Shown: positions 42,653 to 52,571, counted from the first letter of the stretch. The stretch: 64,000 nt of DNA from Bacteroidota bacterium (GCA_018902795.1 JAHIQD010000003.1:62001-126000), one strand, 5' to 3'. The notes: generated by a model from the letters alone, not told the origin. Program-made: numbers and translations.

Positions 42653-45193
42653 TTACGCCGAATTCCTGCTCGCATTAATATTCCCGAACAGTGAACGCAT
42701 GACCAGTTTTTCATACGCATCCCTGTTACCTTCCTCTTTTTGAATTTTTATCAGCGCGTATTGCTGGATGCTCAATAATGGAAGCACAATTTTCTCCCGG
42801 ATTTTTACCGATTTCCGGGAAAGCGGTTCCTCTTCCATCAGCAGTTTAAAACCGGTCAGTTCCAGCATCAGCGATTTTGAAAGTTCATATTCTTCAAACA
42901 AGATATTCCAGAATCCCCCAAATTTTGGATTGTTTTTCATGTAATACGTGAGCGGAAAATAGGATTTATTCATGCTCATCATTGAATTCAACACTAAAGT
43001 TTTAAAGAAATCCGAACCTTTGTAAAGTGCATGTACCTCATCAAACCTGCCTTTATTTTTAAGTTCATTCAAAGCAAATCCAAACCCGAAAAACCCGGGG
43101 ACATTCTGTTTGAGCTGGCTCCATGAACCTACAAAAGGAATTGCACGGAGATCCTCAAACTTCAGTTCATTGGTCCCGCCTCTTTTGCTCGGCCGGCTGC
43201 CGATATTGGTTCTTCCGTAATATTCCAGCGTACTCATTTCCTGCAGATATGGCACAAACATCGGATGTGCTTTCAAAGCGGAATATTTCTGAAAGCTGAT
43301 TTCCGCCAGTTCCTGAATGAGATGTCTTTCCTTCTCCGTCAGATCCTTTTTTGAATTTTTAAAGACGTCGTTCTCAATACCAGCCGTTAAAAGCTGTTCA
43401 AAATTATATTTTGCCTGATCTTTATTCCCGAAAACACTGGTAATCGTCTGTCCCTGAATCGTAAGTTCTATCTTATTGTTCGCAATCGTTTTTCCCTGTG
43501 AGGCATAGAAATCGTGAGTCTTTCCGCCACCTCTTGCAGGCGGACCGCCGCGTCCGTCAAAGAAAATGACTTTAATATTGTTTTCATCCGAAATTTTCGT
43601 CAGCTGCTCCTTGGTTTCGTAAATTTCCCAGTTCGCTTTCAGGTAACCTCCGTCTTTGGTGCCGTCAGAAAAGCCAAGCATAATCGTCTGTGCATTTCCT
43701 CTCCTTTCCAGATGCTTTCTGTACGCCGGAAGTTCATACAGTTCTTTCATGACATTTTCACCGGCATCCAGACCATCCATCGTTTCGAAAAGCGGAACAA
43801 TATCCATATTGATTTCTTCTTCACTATAACCGCAGAGCCTGAAAAGCCCGTATACATTCAGCACATCTTTAATACCGTCAGAATTGGAAATAATATAGCG
43901 GCTCATACCTCTTTCTCCGTTCTTTTTCTGGATATTACGGATGTTATAAATGTTTTCAAGCGTATCTTTGGTAATGCCTTCGAAATCATTCGGATTTAAA
44001 ACGACATCGGTTTCCAAAAGCCAATCCAGTTTATCCTTGGCAGAAATATTTTCTGAATTCAACCCCGATTTTGCCGCGATAATTTCATCGATCACATTTT
44101 GATGAATCCTGCTGTCCTGGCGGATATCGAGCGTTGCAAAATGAGTCCCGAAAATTTTTACCCGGTCTTTAAAATCCTCCAGAAGATTTTTGAAAAGCCC
44201 GTTGTGCTGACCGGTAAGTATTTTTTCAGCTTCACTAATTCTGTTTAAAATCTGCTCGGCGGTAATATCTTTATCTTTAAAAATGGCATCGTAAAGTTCA
44301 TGACTTAATGTTTCCAAAACTTCAGAAACGCCCCTGAAACTGAGTCTTCTTCTCAGATTTTTGAGATGTTCGTAATACGATTTCAATATCGAAGAATAGA
44401 GTTCCTGTGCAACTTTCTGAGTGATTTCAGCAGTAACGAAAGGATTTCCGTCGCGGTCGCCTCCTGGCCAGAATCCAAGCTGAAAAATATCCTGATGGGG
44501 AACAAAATGCGGGTTTCCAAAAGCATTTTTAATCTTTCTGTAGAGCTCTCCGATAGAATCGTAATATACATATCGAAGGTAAAAAATAATGCTCATTGCT
44601 TCATCGAGCGGCGTTGGTTTCTCCCGGTTTAAAAACGGAGTTTTACCCAGCTGCTGCAGAAGCATATCGATATCGGTCACTGAATCTTTCATAATGGCCG
44701 AACGCAAATCGTGCAGAATCCGCTGCACCGAATTGGGATAAAACTGCGTAGGGTGCGCCGTAAAAACCACTTTTACCGCAAAATCTTTCATCTTGTTGCG
44801 CGTCGCCTCAAGCTGATGTTCCTGCTGTGCTCTTTCGTGAAGATGAAGAAGAGTGCCGGCTTCACTTTCAGAATGCAGTTCGGTGAAAGCAGCATCTTCA
44901 ATGCTGTCGAACAGCACCACCTGCCTTTCGATATACTGTATGATCTTGAACAGCAGTTCGGTTTTCTGATCCTCAGTTTGCAGTTCAGTATGTTTGCTGA
45001 AAAATTCTTCCACGATTTCTTCCGGGCTTTTTCCATGTTCGTAACCGGCTTTGCTTTCTTCATATAAAAATGGAAGCAGCATCCCGATATTGGTCATTTT
45101 ATCGTAGGGCAGACTCATGAAAAGTGAGTTGTAAATCTGGAATTTATTCTCCACGACCTGTCTGAATTTTTCTGTTCTTTCTTCGTTTTGCAT
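42653..45193 (-). CDS. ppc: Phosphoenolpyruvate carboxylase
   Basis: The 846-residue enzyme has VVFTAHPTQFYPNSVQRIL with the catalytic histidine near residue 155, GFWPGGDRDGNPFVTAE, the second catalytic motif FFDGRGGPPARGGGKT and SRPSKRGGTNELKFEDLRAI. It converts PEP and bicarbonate to oxaloacetate, refilling the citrate cycle. The N-terminal part is somewhat shorter than in Escherichia coli. A TAAATTTG box lies 4 bp before the ATG; the DUF2200 gene follows on the same strand. Confidence 0.96.
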   Translation of the reverse strand: MQNEERTEKFRQVVENKFQIYNSLFMSLPYDKMTNIGMLLPFLYEESKAGYEHGKSPEEIVEEFFSKHTELQTEDQKTELLFKIIQYIERQVVLFDSIEDAAFTELHSESEAGTLLHLHERAQQEHQLEATRNKMKDFAVKVVFTAHPTQFYPNSVQRILHDLRSAIMKDSVTDIDMLLQQLGKTPFLNREKPTPLDEAMSIIFYLRYVYYDSIGELYRKIKNAFGNPHFVPHQDIFQLGFWPGGDRDGNPFVTAEITQKVAQELYSSILKSYYEHLKNLRRRLSFRGVSEVLETLSHELYDAIFKDKDITAEQILNRISEAEKILTGQHNGLFKNLLEDFKDRVKIFGTHFATLDIRQDSRIHQNVIDEIIAAKSGLNSENISAKDKLDWLLETDVVLNPNDFEGITKDTLENIYNIRNIQKKNGERGMSRYIISNSDGIKDVLNVYGLFRLCGYSEEEINMDIVPLFETMDGLDAGENVMKELYELPAYRKHLERRGNAQTIMLGFSDGTKDGGYLKANWEIYETKEQLTKISDENNIKVIFFDGRGGPPARGGGKTHDFYASQGKTIANNKIELTIQGQTITSVFGNKDQAKYNFEQLLTAGIENDVFKNSKKDLTEKERHLIQELAEISFQKYSALKAHPMFVPYLQEMSTLEYYGRTNIGSRPSKRGGTNELKFEDLRAIPFVGSWSQLKQNVPGFFGFGFALNELKNKGRFDEVHALYKGSDFFKTLVLNSMMSMNKSYFPLTYYMKNNPKFGGFWNILFEEYELSKSLMLELTGFKLLMEEEPLSRKSVKIREKIVLPLLSIQQYALIKIQKEEGNRDAYEKLVMRSLFGNINASRNSA

Positions 45194-45197
45194 AGAA

Positions 45198-45205
45198 CAA
45201 ATTTA
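45198..45205 (-). promoter_or_regulatory. -7 promoter box of ppc
   Basis: The minus strand reads TAAATTTG, 4 bp before the ATG, predicting a leaderless mRNA. Confidence 0.5.
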
Positions 45206-45282
45206 GGATTTTTAAACTTCTGTTTCACTGAATTTTTTCGAAATTAAATAAGACTTTCATAAGAAAATTGTATCTTCATAAT

Positions 45283-46617
45283 ATGAAATTCATCAAAATC
45301 GTATTCCTTTTTGTTTTTGCGTTTTCCGCCGCGCAGAAAGGGTTTGAAATTTCAGACCAGAAAAAAACCGTCATTCCTTTTCAGCTCATCAACAATCTGA
45401 TGTTTATCCCTCTGAATATCAATGGCGTTGATCTCACTTTTCTTCTGGATTCCGGTGTCAGCGAAACCATTCTTTTCAGCCTGGATAATAAAGAAATCAA
45501 TTTTAACGATATTGAAAAAATAAAATTTTCAGGTTTGGGCGAAAGCCGGGATATTGAAGGTTTACGGTCCGACAATAACATCGTTAACATTGGAAAAAAT
45601 TTTAAAGATTTCAACCATACCGTTTTTATAATTTTAGACGAAAGCATTAATTTTTCCTCTCATGTTGGGATTCCCGTGAACGGAATCATCGGCTACCAGT
45701 TTTTTAAAAATCATCCGGTAGAAATTGATTATATCAGCAAAAAAATAACCGTTTATAATGATGACAAAGCCTTTACGAAACGCAGCAGAAGATACAAGGA
45801 ATTTCCAATCACCATCGAAGGCAACAAACCTTACCTTATAGCAGGTGTGGAAATGACCTCCGCCCAAGTGGACTCAAAAATGCTGGTGGATTTGGGAAAC
45901 AGTGATGCCGTGTGGCTTTTTCCTAAACTCATCAAAGATTTCGTTTACAACCGCCCGAATATTGACGATTATCTGGGACAGGGTTTCAACGGAGATATCT
46001 TCGGCAAAAGAAGCCGGATCCACCGCCTGTATATTGGCGATTACGTGTTCGAAAAACCTTTGACTGCGATGCCTGACGAATATTCCATCCAGAGTTTAAA
46101 ACTGGTACCGGACAGAAAAGGCTCTATTGGCAGCGATGTGATGCGACGCTTCACTCTTATTTTCAATTATCCTGAAAACAAGATCTACCTCAAAAAAAAT
46201 AAAGATTTCGACGATCCTTTTTTATTCAATAAAAGCGGACTTGATATTCAGCATGACGGAATGACCTGGGAAAGCGATCTGGTAAAAGTGGAAACCAAGA
46301 AAAACACCACCGACAGTGAAGGGATCAAAGTATATGACTCCCGCGAAGGTTTTCAGTACAGCTTTGTGCTCAAACCAAAATATTCGGTGGCGGGATGCAG
46401 AAAAGACTCCCCCTGTTTTGTGGCAGGAATACGAAAAGATGACAAAATACTCAGCATTAATAAAAGGAAAGCCGGTGATTTCACTTTGCAGAAAATTAAT
46501 GATTTAATGAAAAGTGAAGACGGAACCAGGATTAATTTTGAGGTAGAAAGAAAAGGAGAGAAACTGAATTTTCAGCTGATATTAAAAGATCCAATTCCCT
46601 ATCAGGATGCATATTGA
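45283..46617 (+). CDS. Exported retropepsin-like aspartyl protease with PDZ domain
   Basis: From the ATG at 45283 the protein has 444 residues with a signal peptide (MKFIKIVFLFVFAFSAAQ). Two aspartyl-protease-like halves follow: TFLLDSGVSETILF with the D-S-G motif near residue 56 and KMLVDLGNSDAVWLFP near residue 205, where G has taken the place of the usual D-T/S-G ending. The C-terminal 100 residues are a PDZ-like domain with CFVAGIRKDDKILSINKRKA. This layout is frequent in Bacteroidota. The enzyme likely works in the periplasm; whether it is active is open. The next gene overlaps by 11 bp. Confidence 0.82.
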   Translation: MKFIKIVFLFVFAFSAAQKGFEISDQKKTVIPFQLINNLMFIPLNINGVDLTFLLDSGVSETILFSLDNKEINFNDIEKIKFSGLGESRDIEGLRSDNNIVNIGKNFKDFNHTVFIILDESINFSSHVGIPVNGIIGYQFFKNHPVEIDYISKKITVYNDDKAFTKRSRRYKEFPITIEGNKPYLIAGVEMTSAQVDSKMLVDLGNSDAVWLFPKLIKDFVYNRPNIDDYLGQGFNGDIFGKRSRIHRLYIGDYVFEKPLTAMPDEYSIQSLKLVPDRKGSIGSDVMRRFTLIFNYPENKIYLKKNKDFDDPFLFNKSGLDIQHDGMTWESDLVKVETKKNTTDSEGIKVYDSREGFQYSFVLKPKYSVAGCRKDSPCFVAGIRKDDKILSINKRKAGDFTLQKINDLMKSEDGTRINFEVERKGEKLNFQLILKDPIPYQDAY

Positions 46618-47131
46618 ACAAACTGTATTAGATAATATTCGGGCAAGGCCCAGATTTAAAATCATCACCGGAATCAGCCGCGAAGATTATACCGTGCTGC
46701 TGAAAAATTTTTTGCAGGAGAAATCAAATTTTTACTCCGGAAATATCAATTCTGAAACAGCAATAATCACGGTAAAAAGCGAATCCGACACCTACTGGAA
46801 ACCTTGTCTTTCGCTCAGAACAGAACACGATGCTGAGGAAAACAAAACCGTGATAAAAGGCGTTTTCGGACCCACAAGTGCGGTCTGGACCTTTTTTATG
46901 TTTCTCTATTTTATTTTCAGCATTCTTTGGATGGTTTTTATCACCATTTGGTTCGTAGAAAAGCAGATCAACAGCCATGATTTTCCATGGGCGTTTTTAG
47001 CGTCACTAGTCACACTTTTCTTTTTGGCAGCAACGTATGCAGCAACAAGATACGGACAGTATAAAGCCAAAAGAGAAATGCAGAAACTACGCGAATTTGC
47101 CGAAGAATCTATTCTGACATTTGAAAATTAA
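46607..47131 (+). CDS. Hypothetical membrane protein
   Basis: The 174-residue protein has a soluble N-terminal half (residues 1-95) and two membrane helices (AVWTFFMFLYFIFSILWMVF and FPWAFLASLVTLFFLAATYA), then a basic helix. I do not recognise the family. It overlaps the protease gene by 11 bp, so it is co-transcribed and translationally coupled, and may work with that protein in the envelope. Confidence 0.75.
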   Translation: MHIEQTVLDNIRARPRFKIITGISREDYTVLLKNFLQEKSNFYSGNINSETAIITVKSESDTYWKPCLSLRTEHDAEENKTVIKGVFGPTSAVWTFFMFLYFIFSILWMVFITIWFVEKQINSHDFPWAFLASLVTLFFLAATYAATRYGQYKAKREMQKLREFAEESILTFEN

Positions 47132-47204
47132 TGAAATTTTACAGCAGTTATTCTGGAGGATTTAACCAAAAAGCAATGCGTGCTTTATTTAATTAAATCA
47201 TGTT

Positions 47205-48188
47205 TTAAGCCGCCGGAGTCTGTACAGTGTCTACCGCAGTGAGCTGCGACTGCACTTCTTCCCTCTTCTTCTGCTCTTCGAGAATTTTAGAAAGATGAGG
47301 TTCAATAATAGCATCGAGTTCTTCTACAGAAATATCATTAGCCCTGGAATCAGCGATCAGATTTTTCCATGGTTTTTTTCCTCCCCATTTGTAATCACCA
47401 AAAACAATTACCGGCGTACCGTTCGCTTTTAGCGTGGCTCCGTTTTTATTCAAAATCCAGATATCCACCCAATTGTAGAGATACTTTGCGTCATCCATAA
47501 GGAGTCTCAGACAGGAATGTGAAGCAGGGAATCCTGGCAAATCGTACTGATGCCAGCCAATTCCCAGGGTATTGTGCACATTTACATTATATGGTAATTT
47601 CCATTCGCTGTCCACGGTAGAAATGGCAAGTTCTTTTTTCCAGTTCGCAAACATAAGTCCGCGTTTCGTCTGTGCAGATTTTTTCCCCATACTCGTTGGT
47701 CCCCATTTGATGAGTTTCCCGTTTTCGTATAATGAATATGCCTGAATGGGGTAAGAAAAAAACACGATTTTTTTCACATCTTTCAACATTTCCACATTTG
47801 CAGGAAAAGGAGAATAGGACATCAGCGTCTTGTCAATTTTATCGGGAACAGCCAAAGTATCAGCTCTCCATTTGTTTTTGGAATCTAAACGGTTCAAGGC
47901 AAGAATAGTGTAGCGTTCGTCCGCAGAATATGTTTTGTTGAAAGCTTTCATTGCGGAATCTTTCTTCTTGGCCGGGAAAATAAAAGTTTTATAGGTCATT
48001 TCCGGTTGTGAATTCTCGACCTTTACGGTTGAATCCTTTACTGCGAGTGAATCAACTGTCGGCTGAACGGAATTGGTAATCTGTCCGGAAATCTCACTGT
48101 CTTTTTTACACTGTATAAGAACAGCAAAAACAAAAACAGCTGCTGCTGCATTCAATAATTTAAAATTCTTTATTTTCACTTCGAACAT
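47205..48188 (-). CDS. L,D-transpeptidase (YkuD domain) lipoprotein
   Basis: The 327-residue protein has an N-terminal hydrophobic segment ending FAVLIQC, a probable lipobox. The YkuD catalytic motif is GIGWHQYDLPGFPASHSCLR, with the catalytic cysteine in SHSCLR. Such enzymes make 3-3 cross-links in peptidoglycan or attach proteins to it. The C-terminus is a charged helix followed by a short Thr/Ala tail. The gene is single. Confidence 0.9.
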   Translation of the reverse strand: MFEVKIKNFKLLNAAAAVFVFAVLIQCKKDSEISGQITNSVQPTVDSLAVKDSTVKVENSQPEMTYKTFIFPAKKKDSAMKAFNKTYSADERYTILALNRLDSKNKWRADTLAVPDKIDKTLMSYSPFPANVEMLKDVKKIVFFSYPIQAYSLYENGKLIKWGPTSMGKKSAQTKRGLMFANWKKELAISTVDSEWKLPYNVNVHNTLGIGWHQYDLPGFPASHSCLRLLMDDAKYLYNWVDIWILNKNGATLKANGTPVIVFGDYKWGGKKPWKNLIADSRANDISVEELDAIIEPHLSKILEEQKKREEVQSQLTAVDTVQTPAA

Positions 48189-48298
48189 ATTTGTTTATTT
48201 CACTTGAAGTTTGCAAGAATAATACCACAAACAGAGGCATTCAGCAAATGCATCATAAATGATTGAAAATTAATGTCATTTTAAAATTCGGTAACAAA

Positions 48299-48338
48299 AA
48301 CCTCATCTAGTAGCAAACCTCCTCTTCCGAATGAGGTT
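48299..48338 (-). terminator. Possible terminator of the glycogen operon
   Basis: AACCTCAT and ATGAGGTT are complementary over 8 bp, and on the minus strand the hairpin ends in TTTTTG. The loop is long (24 nt), so the call is moderate. It lies 70 bp after the glgA stop codon. Confidence 0.45.
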
Positions 48339-48407
48339 ACATGAACCGGAAAAACTTAAATGAAGTGTTCTAAATGATTAAATTGGGGAAAATCGTGACG
48401 CAGAAAG

Positions 48408-49814
48408 CTAATTCCGGTACATTTCCATGTATTTCTCCGCCGACTGTTCCCAGGAAAAATCGTAATTCATATTCGACTGAATTAAATTCTTCATTAATCT
48501 TTCCTCGTGATATATATGCAGTGCACGGTGCATCGCATGTACGGTATCATCAGCGCTTGCCGTACCGAAATTAATACCGCTTCCGCCGGAAGAAACATCG
48601 GTGACCGTATCACGCAGACCGCCCGTGTAACGCACAATAGGAACGGTACCGTAACGCATGGCGTACATCTGGTTGAGGCCGCAGGGTTCTACCCGTGAAG
48701 GCATCAGTAAAAAGTCAGAAGAAGCGTATATTTTATGCGATAGATATTCTTTATACCCCAAGTCTAAAGCAAAATTGGAATAAGAATGAGTAAGCTCGCT
48801 TAACTGATATTCAATATTTTTGTCACCGGAACCTAAAACCATAATATTGAGTGCGCCATATGTTTGCTGAATGCTTTTCCAGACAATTTCCGGAAGCAGA
48901 TCTGCTCCTTTTTCACCCGCAAATCTTCCGATAAAGCTGAATAAAGGCAAATCAGGATTGAAACCATATTCTTCACAAAGCACCGTTTTATTCTTAAGCT
49001 TTCCTTCTGCTGCATCTTTTTTACCGAAATTGAAATCCAGAAAAGAATCGGTTGCCGGGTCCCAAACCTCTGTATCGATACCGTTGAGAATGCCGTATGC
49101 TTTACCGCCTTCCTGTCTGACCAAGCTTTCCAGTCCGCGGAAATGATGAAATAGTTCATTCAGATAACCTTCCGAAACTGCATTGAAAGCGTGACAGCAT
49201 TTGATCATCGATGCCAGAGGATTAATGAAACCATCCCAATCGAGCAGTCCCCAGTTTTCACCGTGAAACCAAGGCATGTAACCCGTCATCTCCCATTTCA
49301 TCTGTCCCTGATACTCACCGTTGTGGATGGTTCCTATAGTTTTAACTCCTTTGAGAAAGCTGAAATCCGGGCAGTTCTCAATCATAAAAGGAACTAACCC
49401 CGTGTGAGAATCATGGCAATGGATAATATCAGGGCGGATTTCCATAGCAGAAAGCCAGTGCAGAACACCGTGCTGAAACGCCAGAAACTGTTGGTCTCCA
49501 TCCCAGTATCCGTACGGATCATTACGGTCTAGAAGTCCGGGGATTTTTACCAGATAGAGATCGAAACCTAAAGTTTTCGATCTTTCCTTCATCACCTGAA
49601 CCTGGTACATGTGTCGGCTCTGATGAATCCATCCGTCAAAAACAGTTTCAAAACTGTGTTCGTGTACGAAAGGTTTGTTATACCAGGGCATAATGACACT
49701 GGCTTCAACACCTTTAATTTTATTGAGGTATTTTGGTAAAGCTCCCACTACATCGGCCAGTCCGCCAACTTTTGCAACAGGATAACATTCCATGGAAAGG
49801 TTAAAAATTTTCAT
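48408..49814 (-). CDS. glgA: Glycogen synthase (ADP-glucose type, GT5)
   Basis: The 468-residue protein has the GT5 opening MKIFNLSMECYPVAKVGGLA with the K-x-G-G-L ADP-glucose motif at residues 15-19, HCHDSHTGLVPF, GILNGIDTEVWDP and the C-terminal SRVEPCGLNQMYAMRYGTVP. It elongates alpha-1,4-glucan from ADP-glucose. It starts 35 bp after glgB on the same strand. No glgC (ADP-glucose pyrophosphorylase) or glycogen phosphorylase gene lies in this window, so the pathway must be completed elsewhere. Confidence 0.95.
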   Translation of the reverse strand: MKIFNLSMECYPVAKVGGLADVVGALPKYLNKIKGVEASVIMPWYNKPFVHEHSFETVFDGWIHQSRHMYQVQVMKERSKTLGFDLYLVKIPGLLDRNDPYGYWDGDQQFLAFQHGVLHWLSAMEIRPDIIHCHDSHTGLVPFMIENCPDFSFLKGVKTIGTIHNGEYQGQMKWEMTGYMPWFHGENWGLLDWDGFINPLASMIKCCHAFNAVSEGYLNELFHHFRGLESLVRQEGGKAYGILNGIDTEVWDPATDSFLDFNFGKKDAAEGKLKNKTVLCEEYGFNPDLPLFSFIGRFAGEKGADLLPEIVWKSIQQTYGALNIMVLGSGDKNIEYQLSELTHSYSNFALDLGYKEYLSHKIYASSDFLLMPSRVEPCGLNQMYAMRYGTVPIVRYTGGLRDTVTDVSSGGSGINFGTASADDTVHAMHRALHIYHEERLMKNLIQSNMNYDFSWEQSAEKYMEMYRN

Positions 49815-49849
49815 ATCAGAGGTTGACGGTTAGTCTAGAAATTTACAGT

Positions 49850-51790
49850 TTAATTCTTTACGGCGGGTTTGGATTTTCTTTTCACTGCTTTTTTCTGTTT
49901 CAGCACTACCCCTGCGAGCGGCGGTAACTTCAGCACAATAGCATTGGGCCTGTACATCCACTCATCATCTTCCTCATCTACTATTTCTGCTTTCACTCCG
50001 CTTCCGCCGTATTTTTCATCATCGGAATTAAGAATAACTTCCCAGTTCGTTCCTTCGTTCACTCCGATTTTATAGTCAAAAACTCTTGGGGTAAGATTAA
50101 GAACCGTCATGGTGACATCGTTTTCATCTTTTCCTTTTCTTAAATAAATATAAATGGAATTATCATCATCATTGGCTTCCACCCACTCAAATCCGTTCCG
50201 GTTAAACTGGTTTTCGTACATTGAAGTTTCGGTGGTATACATCAGATTTAAATCTTTAACAAAATCGTGAAGACCTTTGTGAACAGGATATTGCAGCAGA
50301 TGCCAATCGAGACTTTGGGTAAAATTCCATTCGCGGGTCTGGGCAAATTCATTTCCCATAAATAAAAGTTTTGCGCCCGGATGCGTGAACATATACGTAT
50401 ACAACGCGCGGAGATTGGCGAATTTCTGCCATTCGTCACCCGGCATTTTGTAAATTAAACTCGACTTGCCATGCACCACTTCGTCATGGGAAAGCGGCAT
50501 CATATAATTTTCATTATACATGTACATCGATGCAAAGGTGAGTTTGTTGTGCTGGTATTTTCTGCTGATGGGGTCTTCTTTGAAATATTTCAAGGTATCA
50601 TGCATCCAGCCCATCATCCATTTCATCCCGAAACCGATTCCGCCGCTGTGCACAGGTTTTGTGAGCATTGGGAAATCCGAGCTTTCTTCAGCAATCGTCA
50701 TGATATCCGGAAATTCTTTATACACTGCAGTATTGAATTCCTGGAGGAAGTGTTTGGCTTCCAGATTAATATTTCCGCCATCAATGTTGGGTTCCCATTC
50801 GCCTTCTTTTCTGGAATAATCCAGATGAAGCATTGATGTTACTGCATCTACACGGAGTCCGTCTGCGTGATAACGGTCGAGCCAAAACATCGCATTGGAA
50901 ATTAAGAAAGATTTTACTTCGGGTCTGCCGTAATTGAAAATATGGGATTTCCACTCTGGATGAAATCCTTTTTTGGGATCTTCGTGCTCGTAAAGATAAG
51001 TTCCGTCGAAAAAATGGAGTCCGTTCGCATCACCGGGAAAGTGTGACGGAACCCAGTCGATAATAACTCCGATATCGTGTTGGTGAAGTGTATCGATGAG
51101 ATACATCAGATCCTGTGGAGATCCGAAACGCGAAGTGGCAGCGAAAAATCCGGTCACCTGATATCCCCAACTCGGATCGTAAGGATATTCCGTCACGGGC
51201 ATGAATTCAGCATGAGTAAAATTCATTTCCTTTAAATACGGGACCAGACGCTCGGCGATTTCATGGTAACTGAAAAATTTATCCGGCTCGTCAACACCGC
51301 GCATCCAGGAGCCTAAATGGATTTCATAAACCGAAATAGGCGCGTCCAGACTGTTTTTTTTCCAGCGTTTGGCCATCCAGTCTTCGTCGTTCCATTCGTA
51401 CCATGTTGTAGAAATCAGGGAACTTGCCTGAACATTCTGTTCCCAGCTCAAGGCAAACGGATCACCTTTTTCAAGTAAAACACCGTTATTAGCGCGGATT
51501 GCATATTTGTAAATATTTCCCCAGTTTAAGCCGGAAATAAAACCTTCCCAAATTCCTGAACCATCCCATCTTGGCAATAACTGATGCTTCTCGGAATTCC
51601 AGTTATTAAAATTGCCGATTACCGAGACTTCTTTTGCGTGAGGTGCCCAAACGGAAAAATAAACTCCTTTCTGACCTTCCACATTCACGGTATGAGAACC
51701 GAATTTGTCATAAAGTTTGAAGTGTTTTCCTTCACGGAAGAGATAGATATCATGGTCAGTAAATAACGAATAAGGGAGAACTTTTTCCAT
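49850..51790 (-). CDS. glgB: 1,4-alpha-glucan branching enzyme
   Basis: The 646-residue GH13 enzyme has an N-terminal CBM48 domain (GVYFSVWAPHAKEVSVIGNF), then the barrel with GVIIDWVPSHFPGD, GLRVDAVTSMLHLDY (nucleophile Asp), MTIAEESSDFP (acid/base Glu) and PLSHDEVVHGKSS (third acid), and a beta C-terminal domain ending in a lysine-rich tail. It introduces alpha-1,6 branches into glycogen. It is upstream of glgA in the same transcript. Confidence 0.96.
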   Translation of the reverse strand: MEKVLPYSLFTDHDIYLFREGKHFKLYDKFGSHTVNVEGQKGVYFSVWAPHAKEVSVIGNFNNWNSEKHQLLPRWDGSGIWEGFISGLNWGNIYKYAIRANNGVLLEKGDPFALSWEQNVQASSLISTTWYEWNDEDWMAKRWKKNSLDAPISVYEIHLGSWMRGVDEPDKFFSYHEIAERLVPYLKEMNFTHAEFMPVTEYPYDPSWGYQVTGFFAATSRFGSPQDLMYLIDTLHQHDIGVIIDWVPSHFPGDANGLHFFDGTYLYEHEDPKKGFHPEWKSHIFNYGRPEVKSFLISNAMFWLDRYHADGLRVDAVTSMLHLDYSRKEGEWEPNIDGGNINLEAKHFLQEFNTAVYKEFPDIMTIAEESSDFPMLTKPVHSGGIGFGMKWMMGWMHDTLKYFKEDPISRKYQHNKLTFASMYMYNENYMMPLSHDEVVHGKSSLIYKMPGDEWQKFANLRALYTYMFTHPGAKLLFMGNEFAQTREWNFTQSLDWHLLQYPVHKGLHDFVKDLNLMYTTETSMYENQFNRNGFEWVEANDDDNSIYIYLRKGKDENDVTMTVLNLTPRVFDYKIGVNEGTNWEVILNSDDEKYGGSGVKAEIVDEEDDEWMYRPNAIVLKLPPLAGVVLKQKKAVKRKSKPAVKN

Positions 51791-52063
51791 AATAACAGCA
51801 TTTTCAGGTTTTAGCTTTTACAGGTTTTCACACTTCTGCATTAATCATCAAATATATTTAATTTTATGCTAAATAAGTCAGACAAATCTGTTAAAACTAA
51901 AATAAATATTGCTGAATTACAACAAACAGTTCCTTTTTGAATAAAAATATTCAATCTACATTACGGATATCGGCAATGATTTTAAACCTGCCGGAAAAAA
52001 ACCGACAGATCACAACTCAAAAATCGCGGACCAGCGAAAATCATTTTCAGAATTAGATCAAAA
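51791..52063. other. Non-coding stretch upstream of glgB
   Basis: AT-rich, with no gene or strong promoter box recognised on either strand in these 273 bp. Confidence 0.5.
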
Positions 52064-52531
52064 TTAATCCGCCAAAACTTCAGGAACCTTCACGGCCAGT
52101 TCATATAGGTTTCCACGCATCAGAAACTTAATTCTTTCTCTCGTGGTCACGGTATTCACCTCTCCGTCTTTTACAATAATAATACGGTCTCCGGTAGCAA
52201 TGTTCTGGTCGGAAATCCAGTCCTCGGGAGCGATATCATTCTCCTTTTCTTTCATCTCCTCTAAAATGTTTTCCGCCATTTCCTGGAAACCTTCATCAGA
52301 AGAATAATACACTTTATATTCAGGGTCGAGGCCCACTTTAAAAGGCTTCTGTTCTGCGATCAGATTTCCGGTGGTATTGGGCATCGGGTTATCAGATCCG
52401 TCGGTGAAACCCACTTCCATTAATTCTCCGTTGTGGGCAGCCGCATAATCAGTGATATCCTGATAGGTTTCAAAATTGGTAACCACCGTATAATCATCGT
52501 AGCGGTATTTCTGTAATCTGCTGTCTTCCAT
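52064..52531 (-). CDS. Hypothetical protein (acidic, cytoplasmic)
   Basis: This 155-residue protein is acidic and without signal peptide or membrane helix. It opens with MEDSRLQKYRYDDYTVV, then has FETYQDITDYAAAHNGELME and a C-terminal NTVTTRERIKFLMRGNLYEL. I do not recognise it; the codon pattern and length of the frame support it as real. It is 40 bp downstream of the next small gene on the same strand. Confidence 0.7.
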   Translation of the reverse strand: MEDSRLQKYRYDDYTVVTNFETYQDITDYAAAHNGELMEVGFTDGSDNPMPNTTGNLIAEQKPFKVGLDPEYKVYYSSDEGFQEMAENILEEMKEKENDIAPEDWISDQNIATGDRIIIVKDGEVNTVTTRERIKFLMRGNLYELAVKVPEVLAD

Positions 52532-52571
52532 AATATTCTGTTTTTATTAATGTAAATAAATAATACTGTTT

